NCBI GenBank assembly: GCA_000934385.1
Contig: KN880437.1
Span: forward strand, 218,183 to 282,182
DNA from: Cylindrobasidium torrendii FP15055 ss-10
Taxonomy: Eukaryota > Basidiomycota > Agaricomycetes > Agaricales > Physalacriaceae
DNA length: 64,000 bases
Reading direction: 5' to 3'
In this document: one piece after another, positions 35,237 to 45,759 of the stretch
Position numbering within the stretch: position 1 is the stretch's first letter
Layout of the letters: each line of letters begins with the position of its first letter
Position numbers and translations under genes: made by a program
Notes under the pieces: generated by a model
What the model was told of the DNA's origin: nothing
The model's database searches: none
What the model saw: only the letters and a program-made list of their open reading frames with translations

Positions 35237-36055
35237 ATGCTGCCCTTCATCACTGTCACCGCTCTCTTTTCGCTCGCGTTCGCCGCCCCCTCTTCTCAAC
35301 ACGGTGGATTCGGCGGCCCCGGACGATTTGATTCTAACGGATCCTGCAACGCCTCTGCGGCGGTCCTCCCTGCATCAAGCCTGCCTGCACCTACGGGCCC
35401 CTTCAAGTATGTTGGTCTTGGAATTGGGACACAGAACTACACATGCTCGGATTCTGGGGCGTACACGTACGTCTTGAAGCCTACCACCTTACTCTTGTCG
35501 TCTTATGTCAATTCCTCTAGCTCGGCCGGTGCAATCGCTACCGTGTATGACCTAGCTTGCAAAGTTGGCACGCCTGAGTTCGACACTGTCCAGGATACCG
35601 CCATGGACATCTGGACAAGCGCATCCGACCCTGACACCGTCGCTCGCGACGTGAACCTTGCTTGCTCCTCCAAACTTGACCACCACTTCTTTATCCCATC
35701 GGCAAGCGGCATTAGTCCTAAATGGGACTTTGGTAGCGCTGGCTTTGTTGTCGCGGCAAAGGACAACAACACCGCTGCCCCCACTGGAACCCAGGATGTC
35801 GACTGGCTGTACCTGCACGGTGTTGACGGAGATTTGGCGACAAAGATCTACAGGGTGAACACGAAGGAGGGTCAGCCTCCCGCCTCGGTCAGTCCCATTC
35901 CCGTAGTACTCCAGTGGCACCGCCTAATCTAGCCCTTCAGTGCAACGCTAGCTCTGGCTCAATCACAGTTAAATATACTTCGAAGTACTGTGCGTTCTTT
36001 CCCTCATCTAAAACCGTTCTCAAGATGACCTGACTTGCACACAGTCTTTGTATAA
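35237..36055 (+). CDS. Secreted DUF3455 protein, copy 2
   Basis: The start MLPFITVTALFSLAFAAP is a signal peptide. A Gly-rich insert (QHGGFGGPGRF) absent from copy 1 follows, then PAPTGPFKYVGLGIGTQNYT, TCSDSGAYT, SSAGAIATVYDLACKVGTPE, WTSASDPDTVARDVN, HHFFIPSASGISPKWDFGS, PTGTQDVDWLYLHG and KIYRVNTKEGQPPAS. After introns, CNASSGSITVKYTSKY and FFV end at the TAA at 36053-36055. The chain and the intron positions parallel copy 1 closely, so the two are paralogues of the same fungal secreted family. The function is unknown. Confidence 0.9.
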
Positions 36056-36475
36056 CGCTTCGAGATACGTGTGACATGTCAAGTATTCTTGCGGGGTTCC
36101 CAGTTTGGCGCACATACATAAGTACTTATTGACCTGGTGTCACACCTTATAGTTACAAGAAACAACATTTGCTCTGATACGCTTTTGATATACCGTGTCT
36201 AGGGGGCTTGAGTTTACACAGACCCAAGCCAGCGCATTACCTCAGTAATAAGAGACAAGTCCGTTCCGTGACAATCCGCAAAGCTTCTGGAAACGTGTAA
36301 GTTTTTAGTCGAACATAGTATCCCATATCGGGACGAGACACGAGCTTAGGCTAGGGGCCACAGTCACATCGCGCGTACAAGCTTCAAGGTGAACTTCAAT
36401 ATGATAAACGACTGGAATTAAATTAAATACAGAAAGTGCTCTGAAGTTTGAACATTCGATACTACGGGCCAGTAA
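36056..36475. other. Convergent intergenic region
   Basis: About 420 bp of AT-leaning sequence between two convergent stops. No gene is seen. Confidence 0.5.
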
Positions 36476-38291
36476 TTACCGTGACCACCTCAAGCTCCTG
36501 CGCCTGAGGTTCTCCGTCTGGAAATTGGGTCCAAGAGTAACTTGAGCGTCGTTCGTCTTGTCCTCATCTGTAGGATGTTTAGGCTGCCATTGACATATAC
36601 GCGGAAGAGAACAACGTACAGGTCAACCAAGTGTCAACAGATGGAGTGTCTGCGCTCAGGGCATCGAGTTTGAAGTTGAACGCACGTCCATTTCGCACTT
36701 TGCTGTGGTCGGTCACGTAGCCTCCACTGTGCAATGATTAGGTGCTTTCTTATACTATGAGCTTTGAGTGCAGCGTACTATCCGGAATGGCCGTCAAAGC
36801 TGTGATTGAAAGACGAGGTCAATTTTGGTTTGGTCTGGGAAAGAAGGGCAGGCGCACCAAAGAGGGATGCCGCTAGAGTCCTTGGAACGCGCACACCAGG
36901 ACTCGCCATGGTCGTGGCCAGAAACCATCGCAAGCATCTTTCCTTTACCTCCGTCAATGCGAACAAGGGCGTCAAAGACTACCAAAAATGTGAGTATCAT
37001 GTCGGCGTACATCCGTGTGCAGTCGTCACGTACAGGGAAGGTCCAGTTCGGTATACTTGTTGTCGGAGTCGTATCCTTGGACAGCAGGGGGCTCATCGTC
37101 ATGATTTCCCTCACTTGGACTAGATAATTTCGGATGAGGTCGCGTTTTCCATGCAATGAAACAAGACAAACAGGGATGCCATGGCAATCGCCTTCTGAAT
37201 CTATAGGGTTGTCAATATTCGTGAGTCTATGAATTATAGTATTGCTTACAGGGATATGCACGAAGGTGACAGAGGGTGGCACATCGCCCCACTATGTCTT
37301 TGGTAAGACGCTGCACCTCCTCATCTAGATGCATCATAACGTACCAAGTCCCCAATCAGGCTCACTTGCTCGTCGATGTACGCAGGAACGGTGTCCTCAT
37401 CAACCCATGACTCCCCGGCACCATCGGGCACAGGTCCTGTGCCAAAGTCAGCGTGCGAAATCCAGTATGTTCAGCAACCTACCAGGTCCGTTTCCAGAGC
37501 CACTGACGAAGGAGCGCGAGTCGAAGAACCACATAATCAGCGCTGGCTTTGAGTCCTCTGCATCGTCGGGGAACACGGGAACCCCTGCGCAATATTGAGC
37601 GATCTATGACGAGAAACCGAGGATATACACATACAATAATTTCCGACGCCCCATGGCTTGGGCCCGACATCCATGCGCGTGTAGGAAAGCTCTGCATAGT
37701 GTTCTTGCTCGTACTCTATCTCAACTTGGTGGGTAATGTGCTCTGCATTGTCGTGGTTGCCTTGCAGTTTCATTAGACAAGCTAGGTGTTTATTGGATGA
37801 GAAGCTCACCTTGGGTTGAAGAAAACGGGATGTTGCGCTGCACGGTTGGCGCGACACACTTGTCGATGTAGGCCGTAGCATTCTCTGTCGAACTGCATTA
37901 ATGATGGCGCGCAAGCGGTTAGATGGTCCAAGCATACCAGCGAAGACGTTCTCTCCGGTAATTATGTCGCCGTTGAAAACAACATAGTCTGGAGACTCGT
38001 TATCCAGGATGCTCGAGTGCACACCCTGTGTACGCCACCATCAGTAACCTTCAATGCCGAGATGTGGATTCCAAGCCATACCTGTGTCTTCGAATCAGCT
38101 ACTTCACCCCAATCCGCCCAAGTCCCGTCGCCATTGCGTTCGCCAAAGTGCATATCGGAGAAGCTGATGACCTTGAATGCGCCGTTCTTGAATGTCAACC
38201 TCGTCTTGGACGACAGCCAGTCCGGCGCATCCGCGCCGTGCGCCTTCAATGCTCCGAGGGCAATAAATATCAGGGAAGAACGAGAAAACAT
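36476..38291 (-). CDS. DCR2: Secreted calcineurin-like metallophosphatase (DCR2 type)
   Basis: The start MFSRSSLIFIALGALKAHGA is a signal peptide. All metal-binding motifs of calcineurin-like phosphoesterases appear in order across many short exons: VISFSDMHFGE (D-x-H), VVFNGDIITGE (G-D), QGNHDNAE (G-N-H-D), MPPSVTFVHIP, and SGHDHGESWC (G-H-x-H). The protein resembles yeast Dcr2 and fungal secreted or vacuolar members; GGYVTDHSKVRNGRAFNFKL and an Arg-rich end (LRRRSLRWSR) complete it at the TAA at 36476-36478. A strong TATA-like element lies about 100 bp upstream on the minus strand. The substrate cannot be fixed from sequence. Confidence 0.85.
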
Positions 38292-38992
38292 GGTGTGAAA
38301 GATAAAATGACCGGAAAAGCCGGCGAACGAGAGTTGGAAGAAGGGAGAACAGTTAACAGTTAGTCTGGAGGAAATGGCGCCCTTATATATCCTCCCTGTG
38401 TTTCAAGTCTAATTGCTCCAGTTAGCATGTGTGATGGCATCATGATACGACTGCTAAAGCACACCCTCACACACTTCGTCGCGAACCACGGCATGTGCCA
38501 CTTCCGCACCTATCTCATCGACTGGTGTAACAAATGCTCAGTGCTCAACATACTTAGTATATGCCTCAAGGCTACTTCAAGTACATCCCAGACTTACAAA
38601 CGTTCCAAATGCAAACGTTGCACCTTTAAGCACAGCAATTCATCCTAAGATATAACTTAACGAACCGCGAATTGACTCGCTGGTTGGAAATGCATATTCA
38701 GCTAGTTAGCTGAGGGCGATGCTGATAGTGAATGATACGCAGCTACGAAGACTTGCACTGAGTCGGCAGAAGAGGACATAACGTTTGACCCATCTCAGGG
38801 GCGAAACACTGGCCTCTTCTGAACCATCCGCGCTCTGGTAGATCCATCAATCATCCGGGAGAGTCTATACTATAGTATAGCCCGCGCATTCGTACCATTG
38901 ACACCATAGAAGACTACACTAATATTGATAGAATAAGGAATGCTGTCGGGGCGACAACATACAGTACATCAAAGGACCATAATATGGAACAA
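38292..38992. other. Long intergenic region with palindrome
   Basis: About 700 bp between the metallophosphatase start and the SDE2 stop. No gene is seen. A perfect 16-bp palindrome (CTATACTATAGTATAG) lies at 38865-38880. Confidence 0.5.
38393..38400 (-). promoter_or_regulatory. TATA element upstream of the metallophosphatase
   Basis: Reads ATATATAA on the minus strand, 102-109 bp before the ATG at 38291, followed by a purine-rich leader. Confidence 0.5.
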
Positions 38993-39834
38993 TCACGCGC
39001 CTATGGCTTCGATGGGTGCAGCAGCAGTAGCTGGGCTCTCAGGTGCAATAACAGGCGCAGGCTTTGCAGCTTTCGGTTTAAGAGCATCCACATCGCCAGA
39101 GGGCTCATCCTTAGCGTGCGTCGTCTTGGCCTTCTTGCGCTTCTTTAGCATTGCTACAGAATCAATGAGTGGGCTGTTAGGGAAGTTTGACACACATCGT
39201 ACCTGCCGACACTGCGCTGCGAACGCTATCCACGAGCTCCTTGCTCTCCTCCAGATACTCGTTGTCCTCGAATTTGTGCTTTGTCCCTGCGAGGGGGGCT
39301 GGGGCTCCTGTCTTCGGGTCAATGCCCAGTTTGCGCTCCAGTGCCTGCAGCTTGGCCTTCTGTGCATCGGCTTTGGCTGCCTGGCGCTCAGGCTCAGACT
39401 CCAGATATTCCGCAAGCCTAGAATAATGTCAGTGACAAGATTTTTGGTTTATGTAGGACGCACTTCTTTGCCTCCTTTATCGTGCTGAGTCTCCTTCCAT
39501 TGAGATCTCGACACGAGTCATTGTTGCTGGTCTTCTGGCTGCTCATGCGGCCACCGGCGGCACGCAGTTGCGAGCCAAAACCACCCTTGCCACCGAGCAA
39601 AGGCGTTGTAAGTCGCAAGGCCACAAAAGAAGACTGGGTAGGGTCGAGCGATGAGATGGGAGCGGTGTCATCGAGCAAGCCCGAGTGAGAGGCCAACCGA
39701 AGCGAATCGGTCGGCAGGCTGGTGTATTTGTCACCAAGGCATGATAAAAGCGTGGAAATAGGCGTCTCTGACGGTACCGCCAGCGACAGCGTTGAGAATG
39801 GCGCAAAGGCCGAGAAGAGGATAGTGGTGGTCAT
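38993..39834 (-). CDS. SDE2: SDE2-like protein with processed ubiquitin-like N-terminus
   Basis: In fission yeast Sde2 is a spliceosome factor made as a ubiquitin-like precursor, cleaved after a Gly-Gly. Here residues 1-80 look like the SDE2 N-terminal ubiquitin-like domain, and GGKGG at residues 81-85 is the expected cleavage site (cut after GG, exposing Lys). The conserved KGGFGSQLRAAGGRM then follows, with CRDLNGRRLSTIKEAKKLAE and further helical, Lys-rich exons. The C-terminus is Ala/Pro-rich (APIEAIGA). Three exons; the stop is at 38993. It is divergent from FIG4 with only 91 bp between starts. Confidence 0.9.
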
Positions 39835-39925
39835 GATTAAAGGAGTGACGGAGGAGATGCCGATGCCGAGATGGTCTATGCATGGGACCGATCACTACTG
39901 CCTTGCCCTCCGACTATGAGCTAGA

Positions 39926-42707
39926 ATGGCGACGCTCGCGCCGCGACAGGCGTACAACAAATATATCCTCTACGAGAATCGGCTCCGCTTCTATATCATT
40001 GCTTCGAACACGGGAGATTCACGACATCGCATCTTAAAGATTGACCGCACGTCGCAAGATGAACTAAACGTCGTTGAAGATGAGGCCGAGTACAGCGGGA
40101 AGCAAATGAGTGCGATGCTGAAAATGCTTGATGATGGAAACAAGAGCTCTGGCGGGCTTGGGCGTGCCAAAGTCTTCTTCGGTATTGCTGGTGCGTCACC
40201 CACTGAACGCATGAAACTGTGGCTAACTTGCCTTAGGTTTCGCGCGCTTCACTGCGGGATGGTACATGATCCTCATCACAAAGCGCTCGGTCGTCGCGCT
40301 ACTTGGAGGCCATTATCTCTATCATTGTGAGAGTGCAGAAATGGTACCAATACCGTTCAACGGAAAGGTCGAGAAGCCCGCAGAGGAGCAGCGCCTCATC
40401 AACATATTCAAGCAAGTGGACATGTCCAAGAACTTTTACTTTAGGTGCGTCTCCTACACAAGCGATGCGCTAAGCTAATTGACAGATAGTTATACCTACG
40501 ACCTCACATGCACATTACAACACAACTTGGCTGGTGCTACAAGAGCCGTGCACGACGGTCCCCTCAGTTTCAACGACCGCTATGCGTGGAACTATAATAT
40601 GATGACCAAACCGTTCGAAGACCAAGCTGCTGCTCCTGGGCCTCATTGGAGGGTGCCCCTCGTCCATGGACATGTTGACCAAGCCAGTGCGTATATATGG
40701 CCTTCCTGGTGACGATACTCATTACAACAGAGCTCACCGTGCTCGGGCGTGTGGTCTTTGTCACTCTTATTGCGCGGCGCTCCCGCCACTTTGCGGGTGC
40801 ACGGTACCTAAAGCGTGGAGTCAATGACCAAGGCAACGTCGCCAACGAAGTAGAGACAGAGCAGATTGTGTCAGAAGCTCTTACCACGCCATTCTACTGT
40901 CCTTCTCCAACAAGGCCCAGTCCGCATTACACAAGTTACGTTCAATATCGAGGAAGTATACCCATTTATTGGACGCAAGAGCCCAGTAGTATGACACCAA
41001 AGCCAATGATAGAAAGTGCGTAAATCATAATTCTATGTCCAACAACGCTAACTAGGCTGTAGTCAACGTCGTGGACCCATTCTACTCTGCAGCGTCTAAA
41101 CACTTCGACGACCTTTTTCGACGCTATGGCACCCCCGTCATGATCTTGAATCTTATCAAGAAACGAGAACCCGTCCGACGTGAGAGCAAGCTCGGTGATG
41201 AGTTCGCGCAGTGCATCAACTACCTCAATCAGTTCCTGCCAAAGGGAAAGAAGATGACATACCGCGCCTGGGATATGAGTCGAGCTTACAAAGAGTATGT
41301 CGTCTCGTATGTCAGCGAAGCACGTCTATTCATCGTTCCTGCAGGAAGACTCAGGATGTCATCAGTTATTTAGAGGACATTGCGGAGGAAAACATCCAAG
41401 AAACAGGATTCTTTCATTCCGGGCCCGAGCCTTACTCACATTCACTCACCAATCCCAACAACGAGCGACGGACGACCATATCGCTCCAGAACGGTGTATG
41501 TCGGACAAATTGTGTCGACTGCTTGGATCGCACGAATGCAGCGCAATTTGTTTTCGGAAAGAGAGCGTTGGGCCACCAGCTCTATGTGTTGGGTATTGTC
41601 GACAGCCCCAACCTTGCCTTTGACTCGGACGCGGTCAACATGCTCACGGAAATGTACCATGACCATGGTGACAGTAAGTTAATCCTCTCACATTCACTTC
41701 CTGCAGTTGACCATCCTCCAGCTATTGCTCTGCAATATACCGGCAGCGCTCTCGTCAATCGCGTAGAGACCTATAGGAGAATGCCTCATTGGAATAGCCA
41801 TTCACGCGACATCATTGAAAACATTCGACGTTTCTACACAAACTCATTGCTGGACGCGGACAAACAGGCGGCGATAAACCTTTTCCTTGGTGTGCCCAGC
41901 GAGCCTCCTCGATACCCTCTTGTGCGCGGCGGATATCGCCAGTGGTATGATCCCAAACACCTTGAACCTCCGTACAGCATAGAGTCTTGCACTGAGCGTC
42001 TGGAAGAATTCGTGCGAACTCGAGCTGCTTTCTGGGTGGAGTACTATCGACCACTTCTTTTCACAAGTCTCGGGAAACACTTTGCATACTCGATGAACAG
42101 TACCCTCAAATTACCCGGGTAAGCTACACCCATTTCCTTCGCGCGCACCGCTCACGCTGGAATGTTCGCCAGTAAAACCGCGAAGGACATGAACCACAGC
42201 CCATTCGAGACGAGCTCGAAGCACCGGCCGTCCAGTGTCGTATCCGGAATGCGCAAATGGATCGGGTCCCAGCACACGTACACACCTACGCCCATCAAGA
42301 AAATACCTGTGCGCAAGCAGCCACGGCATGCATCACTCGCTGCGCCCGAGCTACATGAACGCGAGGCCCCACCGAAGACCAATACCACCGCGAGCATCGC
42401 ATTACAGCTATTGGACCCCCAGGTCTCCGACGAAGAGGCCGGCAGGTATCAGGTGTACATCGAACGGGACATCCAGATGAACAGGAAAGATGTCGAGGTT
42501 TATGCTGAGGCGGTAAAGAGTGCTCGGGATGACGAATACGATGGCTTTGCGGGGTACGACGAGGCCAAGGACAGGGAGAACCAGTATGCCTATGTTGAAC
42601 GAGGGAGGCCGGAGTATTACGATGGACTCTCAGGAGATGGGGAGCCCCTTCCTGTCGCTGCCTATAACTATTACGAACGCTGGGTGGATGGACCAGCCAT
42701 ATTTTAA
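39926..42707 (+). CDS. FIG4: SAC-domain phosphoinositide 5-phosphatase, FIG4 type
   Basis: Fig4 removes the 5-phosphate from PtdIns(3,5)P2 and works with Vac14 and the Fab1 kinase on vacuole and endosome membranes. The start [20 protein letters not shown] matches the family. The SAC domain runs through [38 protein letters not shown] and [31 protein letters not shown] and the catalytic [12 protein letters not shown] (C-x5-R; bases about 41503-41538) follow. After the domain, [19 protein letters not shown] and [16 protein letters not shown] are FIG4-like. The tail is disordered and Tyr/Asp-rich, ending at the TAA at 42705-42707. About eight introns. Confidence 0.95.
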
Positions 42708-43069
42708 AGCGCTACTTATGCATTGTGCTCCCGGTATCGACCTGTGTATCGTCTTGCCTCATTCGAACTGCTGTAGCTGTCTTGGACGAGAAGGTAACTT
42801 CGGCACAGATTATGTAGCGCATATGATGTTTTTATGAACTATATGCCTTCGAAGAACCTCACACCTAAAGTCAATCAAAGGTCACAAAGATACATTGGCT
42901 CCCAGAAGAAACGAACCCATAACAAGTATAGCCATTGGAATTCCATTACAGATACAGTAAGAAGGCAAGCACAACATTGTGCATAAATAAGTGATGTGAG
43001 TATAAGAGCTTAAGAGTCCTGATGAGTAACGGTGCGTTGCAAGGGAATGTCTATGAGGGAACTTATGTT
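42708..43069. other. Convergent intergenic region
   Basis: About 360 bp between the FIG4 and DUF3533 stops. No gene is seen. Confidence 0.5.
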
Positions 43070-44738
43070 TTACGAGCGCCGGCGTTGAATGAGCTGACAA
43101 GCAACGAGAAGGACGATGCTCAAAGCGACCCACGCTATGAGGATACCGAAATGGAGTGGTACTGGCACATCTAAGTAAGGCAAAGGACACTTCATTCAAT
43201 GAGGGAAACACACAGTTATTTTTTGTCCCGAACAAGATCGTCCTTGCAGCACCTGAAATGTTGTAATACGGCATGGCGTAGCCATATCTGAAAAAGTGTG
43301 GGAAGACATCGATGGGTTGGGTGCACACAGCAACATTTGCTAAAGCATAATCAGCTCGTATTAAGTACGGCGGGCGACAGAGACCAACCAATGACCCAGA
43401 AAATAAGAAAGAACGGCAGGAACCGAGATGTCAGAAGCGGGACGAGAGCCTCGAGGATGAGCCCGACGGCGAGCATGCCAGTGTAGTTGAGCATCCAGAA
43501 CACCAGGAATCCCGCACGTCCGAATCTAGAAGCAATGAGTTCTTGGGATTACTCTGGTTTTAGGATCAAATGCATACGTTCGGTTGAAGTTGACCTGGAA
43601 AGCAAGACTGAGGAGTGACAAAAACAGCGAAAGAAAGAAGTATGCAAGGAAGATGCTGCCGAGACGGAGAACAAGGAGCCGGGGAGTGCTGATACGCTTT
43701 TCGATGTTAGAGAGGGTACGTGCGCTCACTCCAATCATAACGATGAAGAATGCAAGGATAGTGGTGAAGATGAGCCCAACGAAAGTGATAGCGACGGCGC
43801 TGCGAGACTGGTCAATAACACTCCAGGGAAGAGCACATATCATACACGGGGACATCGAATGGTGCGAGGTTGACAATGTTGTACCAAACCGGCCGAGTGA
43901 TGACCTGTGGTGCTGCAGTAGCGAGAGAGGATAATGTCTCTGTGCTGAGGCGCTGGACATTTTGAGTGGCTATTTCTGCGGAAATTGATTCCAAGAGAGC
44001 TTGAGTGGTGGGGCGAATGAGAAGCCGACTGCCTAGTGTCAGCAGTCAGGAAATATTGGTGACACAGGGTGACATACAATGCATTCTCGCTGCGCGCCTC
44101 GACGGCATACACCGTGATGGCGGTAGCAGCATCGTTGTCAGGCTGTAACATCGCTGCCGACGCGTTTGAATTGACTAACAGAAATAGGTTAAACGTTGGA
44201 TGGAACTAATGCTCGGTCGGAAAAACTCACCGACGACAGCTACCCATGTCTTCTCGGCATGCACCAACGCGCCAACGTCCTGACCGACCAGATCGGGACG
44301 TGCTACCCATTTAATTGCTGGCACCGATGCGCCCAATAACGCTGCTGTGACGGCCTCGCCAACTGGGCCGCCGTCAGAGTCGATGACCCAGCCCGCGAGT
44401 GGATGGGCTGGCATTTTCCACAGGGCCCCCCAGAATATGCTGAAGACACCGAAAATGACGATGGACGTAGCGACCGTCCCGGCGCACATTGTCCTCGCGT
44501 AAGTCCGCCAATTTATGCGGTATACACTCGAACGATGCGAAGCGCGAGATGGTGCAGATATGGCGGCGGCGAGGCTGTGAGGAAGGTCGAGATCCAACTC
44601 GGAGTCGAACTGGATAGGCGGCGTTTTGGTGCGATTGTAGCGTCCAGGAAAGTCGTCGAGGCTGAGGTCAGACTCTCGATATGTGGCCTCGCTGATGCGC
44701 TCCATTGGCGGGTAGCTGTCCTTGAAGTGGTGGTCCAT
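43070..44738 (-). CDS. SNG1-like DUF3533 membrane protein
   Basis: A multi-span membrane protein of the DUF3533/SNG1 family, linked in yeast to drug and nitrosoguanidine resistance. The long polar N-terminus (MDHHFKDSYPPMERISEATY) precedes the first helix (MCAGTVATSIVIFGVFSIFW). A large extracytosolic part follows (AGWVIDSDGGPVGEAVTA, KTWVAVV, AAMLQPDNDAATAITVYA, SARSENAL, APFDVPV). Then come about five helices: AVAITFVGLIFTTILAFFIV, LRLGSIFLAYFFLSLFLSLL, FGRAGFLVFWMLNYTGMLAV, SGAARTILF, and PVPLHFGILIAWVALSIVLL, with the end QRRRS. Seven or so exons; the stop is TAA at 43070-43072. Confidence 0.85.
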
Positions 44739-45132
44739 GGTGGTGGTCAGAGAGAGAAAGAGGGAAAGAATGAAAATTGCACAGCGAGACCCTCGGACAA
44801 GGCGAGGAAGCTACTCCAGCGTGACAGGCATTCTCGCGATGGCTGATCTCTCCGTTCCTGTTCGGGGTTAAGGCGAACAAGGAAGACTCGGAATTACTAA
44901 ATCCAGTAAGCTTGGACGGCGAACGCAAAGTAAATGTCCGTCGAAGAATTGGAGCCCGGCAGACAGTAGGGATTTTAGGCCAATTTCAGGCGGCCATTGA
45001 GCGCGACGAGGCGTACCACGCGCATATTCTTAGTCTGCCAGTTGGACTGTCAGTCTGAAATATTCCAATGAACGACCAGGGAAAATGTTAGAGATACATT
45101 GAAGCAAAAAATAATGAAAAAGAAACATTGGT
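44739..45132. other. Intergenic region before cwf18
   Basis: About 390 bp between two minus-strand genes. A purine-rich stretch near 44750-44775 probably belongs to the leader of the DUF3533 gene. No other feature is seen. Confidence 0.5.
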
Positions 45133-45756
45133 TTAATTGTCTTCGTCGTCAGAGTTATTAGCAGCCTCAGCTGCGCGTTCCTGCGCATTCATGGCGCCTA
45201 GAAGGTCATCCGAGTTTCCCTTTTCCGCCGCTAGTCTTTGCCCTATCGACAGACCAGAGTCAGCAGGCAGAACACGCGCAAGTCAGACGCGTACGGATGA
45301 GGGTGTGGATAGCTTCCTGAGTCCGGCGTTCGAGTTTGGCCAGCTTCTCATCTGTCCTGCGCTTCAGATCCCAGTTTGGCCGTTTGGGGGCAATGTTGAA
45401 GATATCCTGCGCGAGTTGAAGCCGAGTTAGCAGTTGGGAGTTGGAGACATACGAGATCCTGCGCCCGCCGTTCCTCGTCTTCTGAGATGATCATCTTTGC
45501 GAGTCCCTCCACATTCTTCTCGACAGTATCCTCGTTCTCCTCTCCTCCAAGAGCCCGCTTCTTCAATGTTCGCGACTCGGGATCAAAGTTACGGTTCTTG
45601 AGGACATCTCTGGGTCAATTCAGAAAAAAAACCAGATGGCTGCAGCATATTTGCGTACCCTCCAGTCCCATTCTTCCGCGCACGCAGCGCCAGGAGACGC
45701 TCTTTGCGCGCCTCCGACTGCTCTTGCAGTGTCATCGTGGGCGCATGAGTAGACAT
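45133..45756 (-). CDS. cwf18: Splicing factor Cwf18 (CCDC12 family)
   Basis: Cwf18 is a small component of the Prp19/NTC-associated spliceosome. Exon 1, MSTHAPTMTLQEQSEARKER then LLALRARK, is the conserved start. Next comes DVLKNRNFDPESRTLKKRA with the typical FRNY/NRNFDP-type motif, an acidic stretch, then DIFNIAPKRPNWDLKRRTDE and LAKLERRTQEAIHTLIR. The last exon ends NNSDDEDN at the TAA at 45133-45135. The DLKRR-x-x-x-K-x-x-K-LERRT motif is diagnostic. Its ATG is separated by only 3 bp from the ATG of the divergent GUF1 gene; a second Met at codon 8 is an alternative start. Confidence 0.88.
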
Positions 45757-45759
45757 GGT

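Noticed and set aside
38427..38648. 73-residue frame rich in Cys, Lys and Thr
   Set aside because: No signal peptide, regular Cys spacing or splice structure; likely chance.
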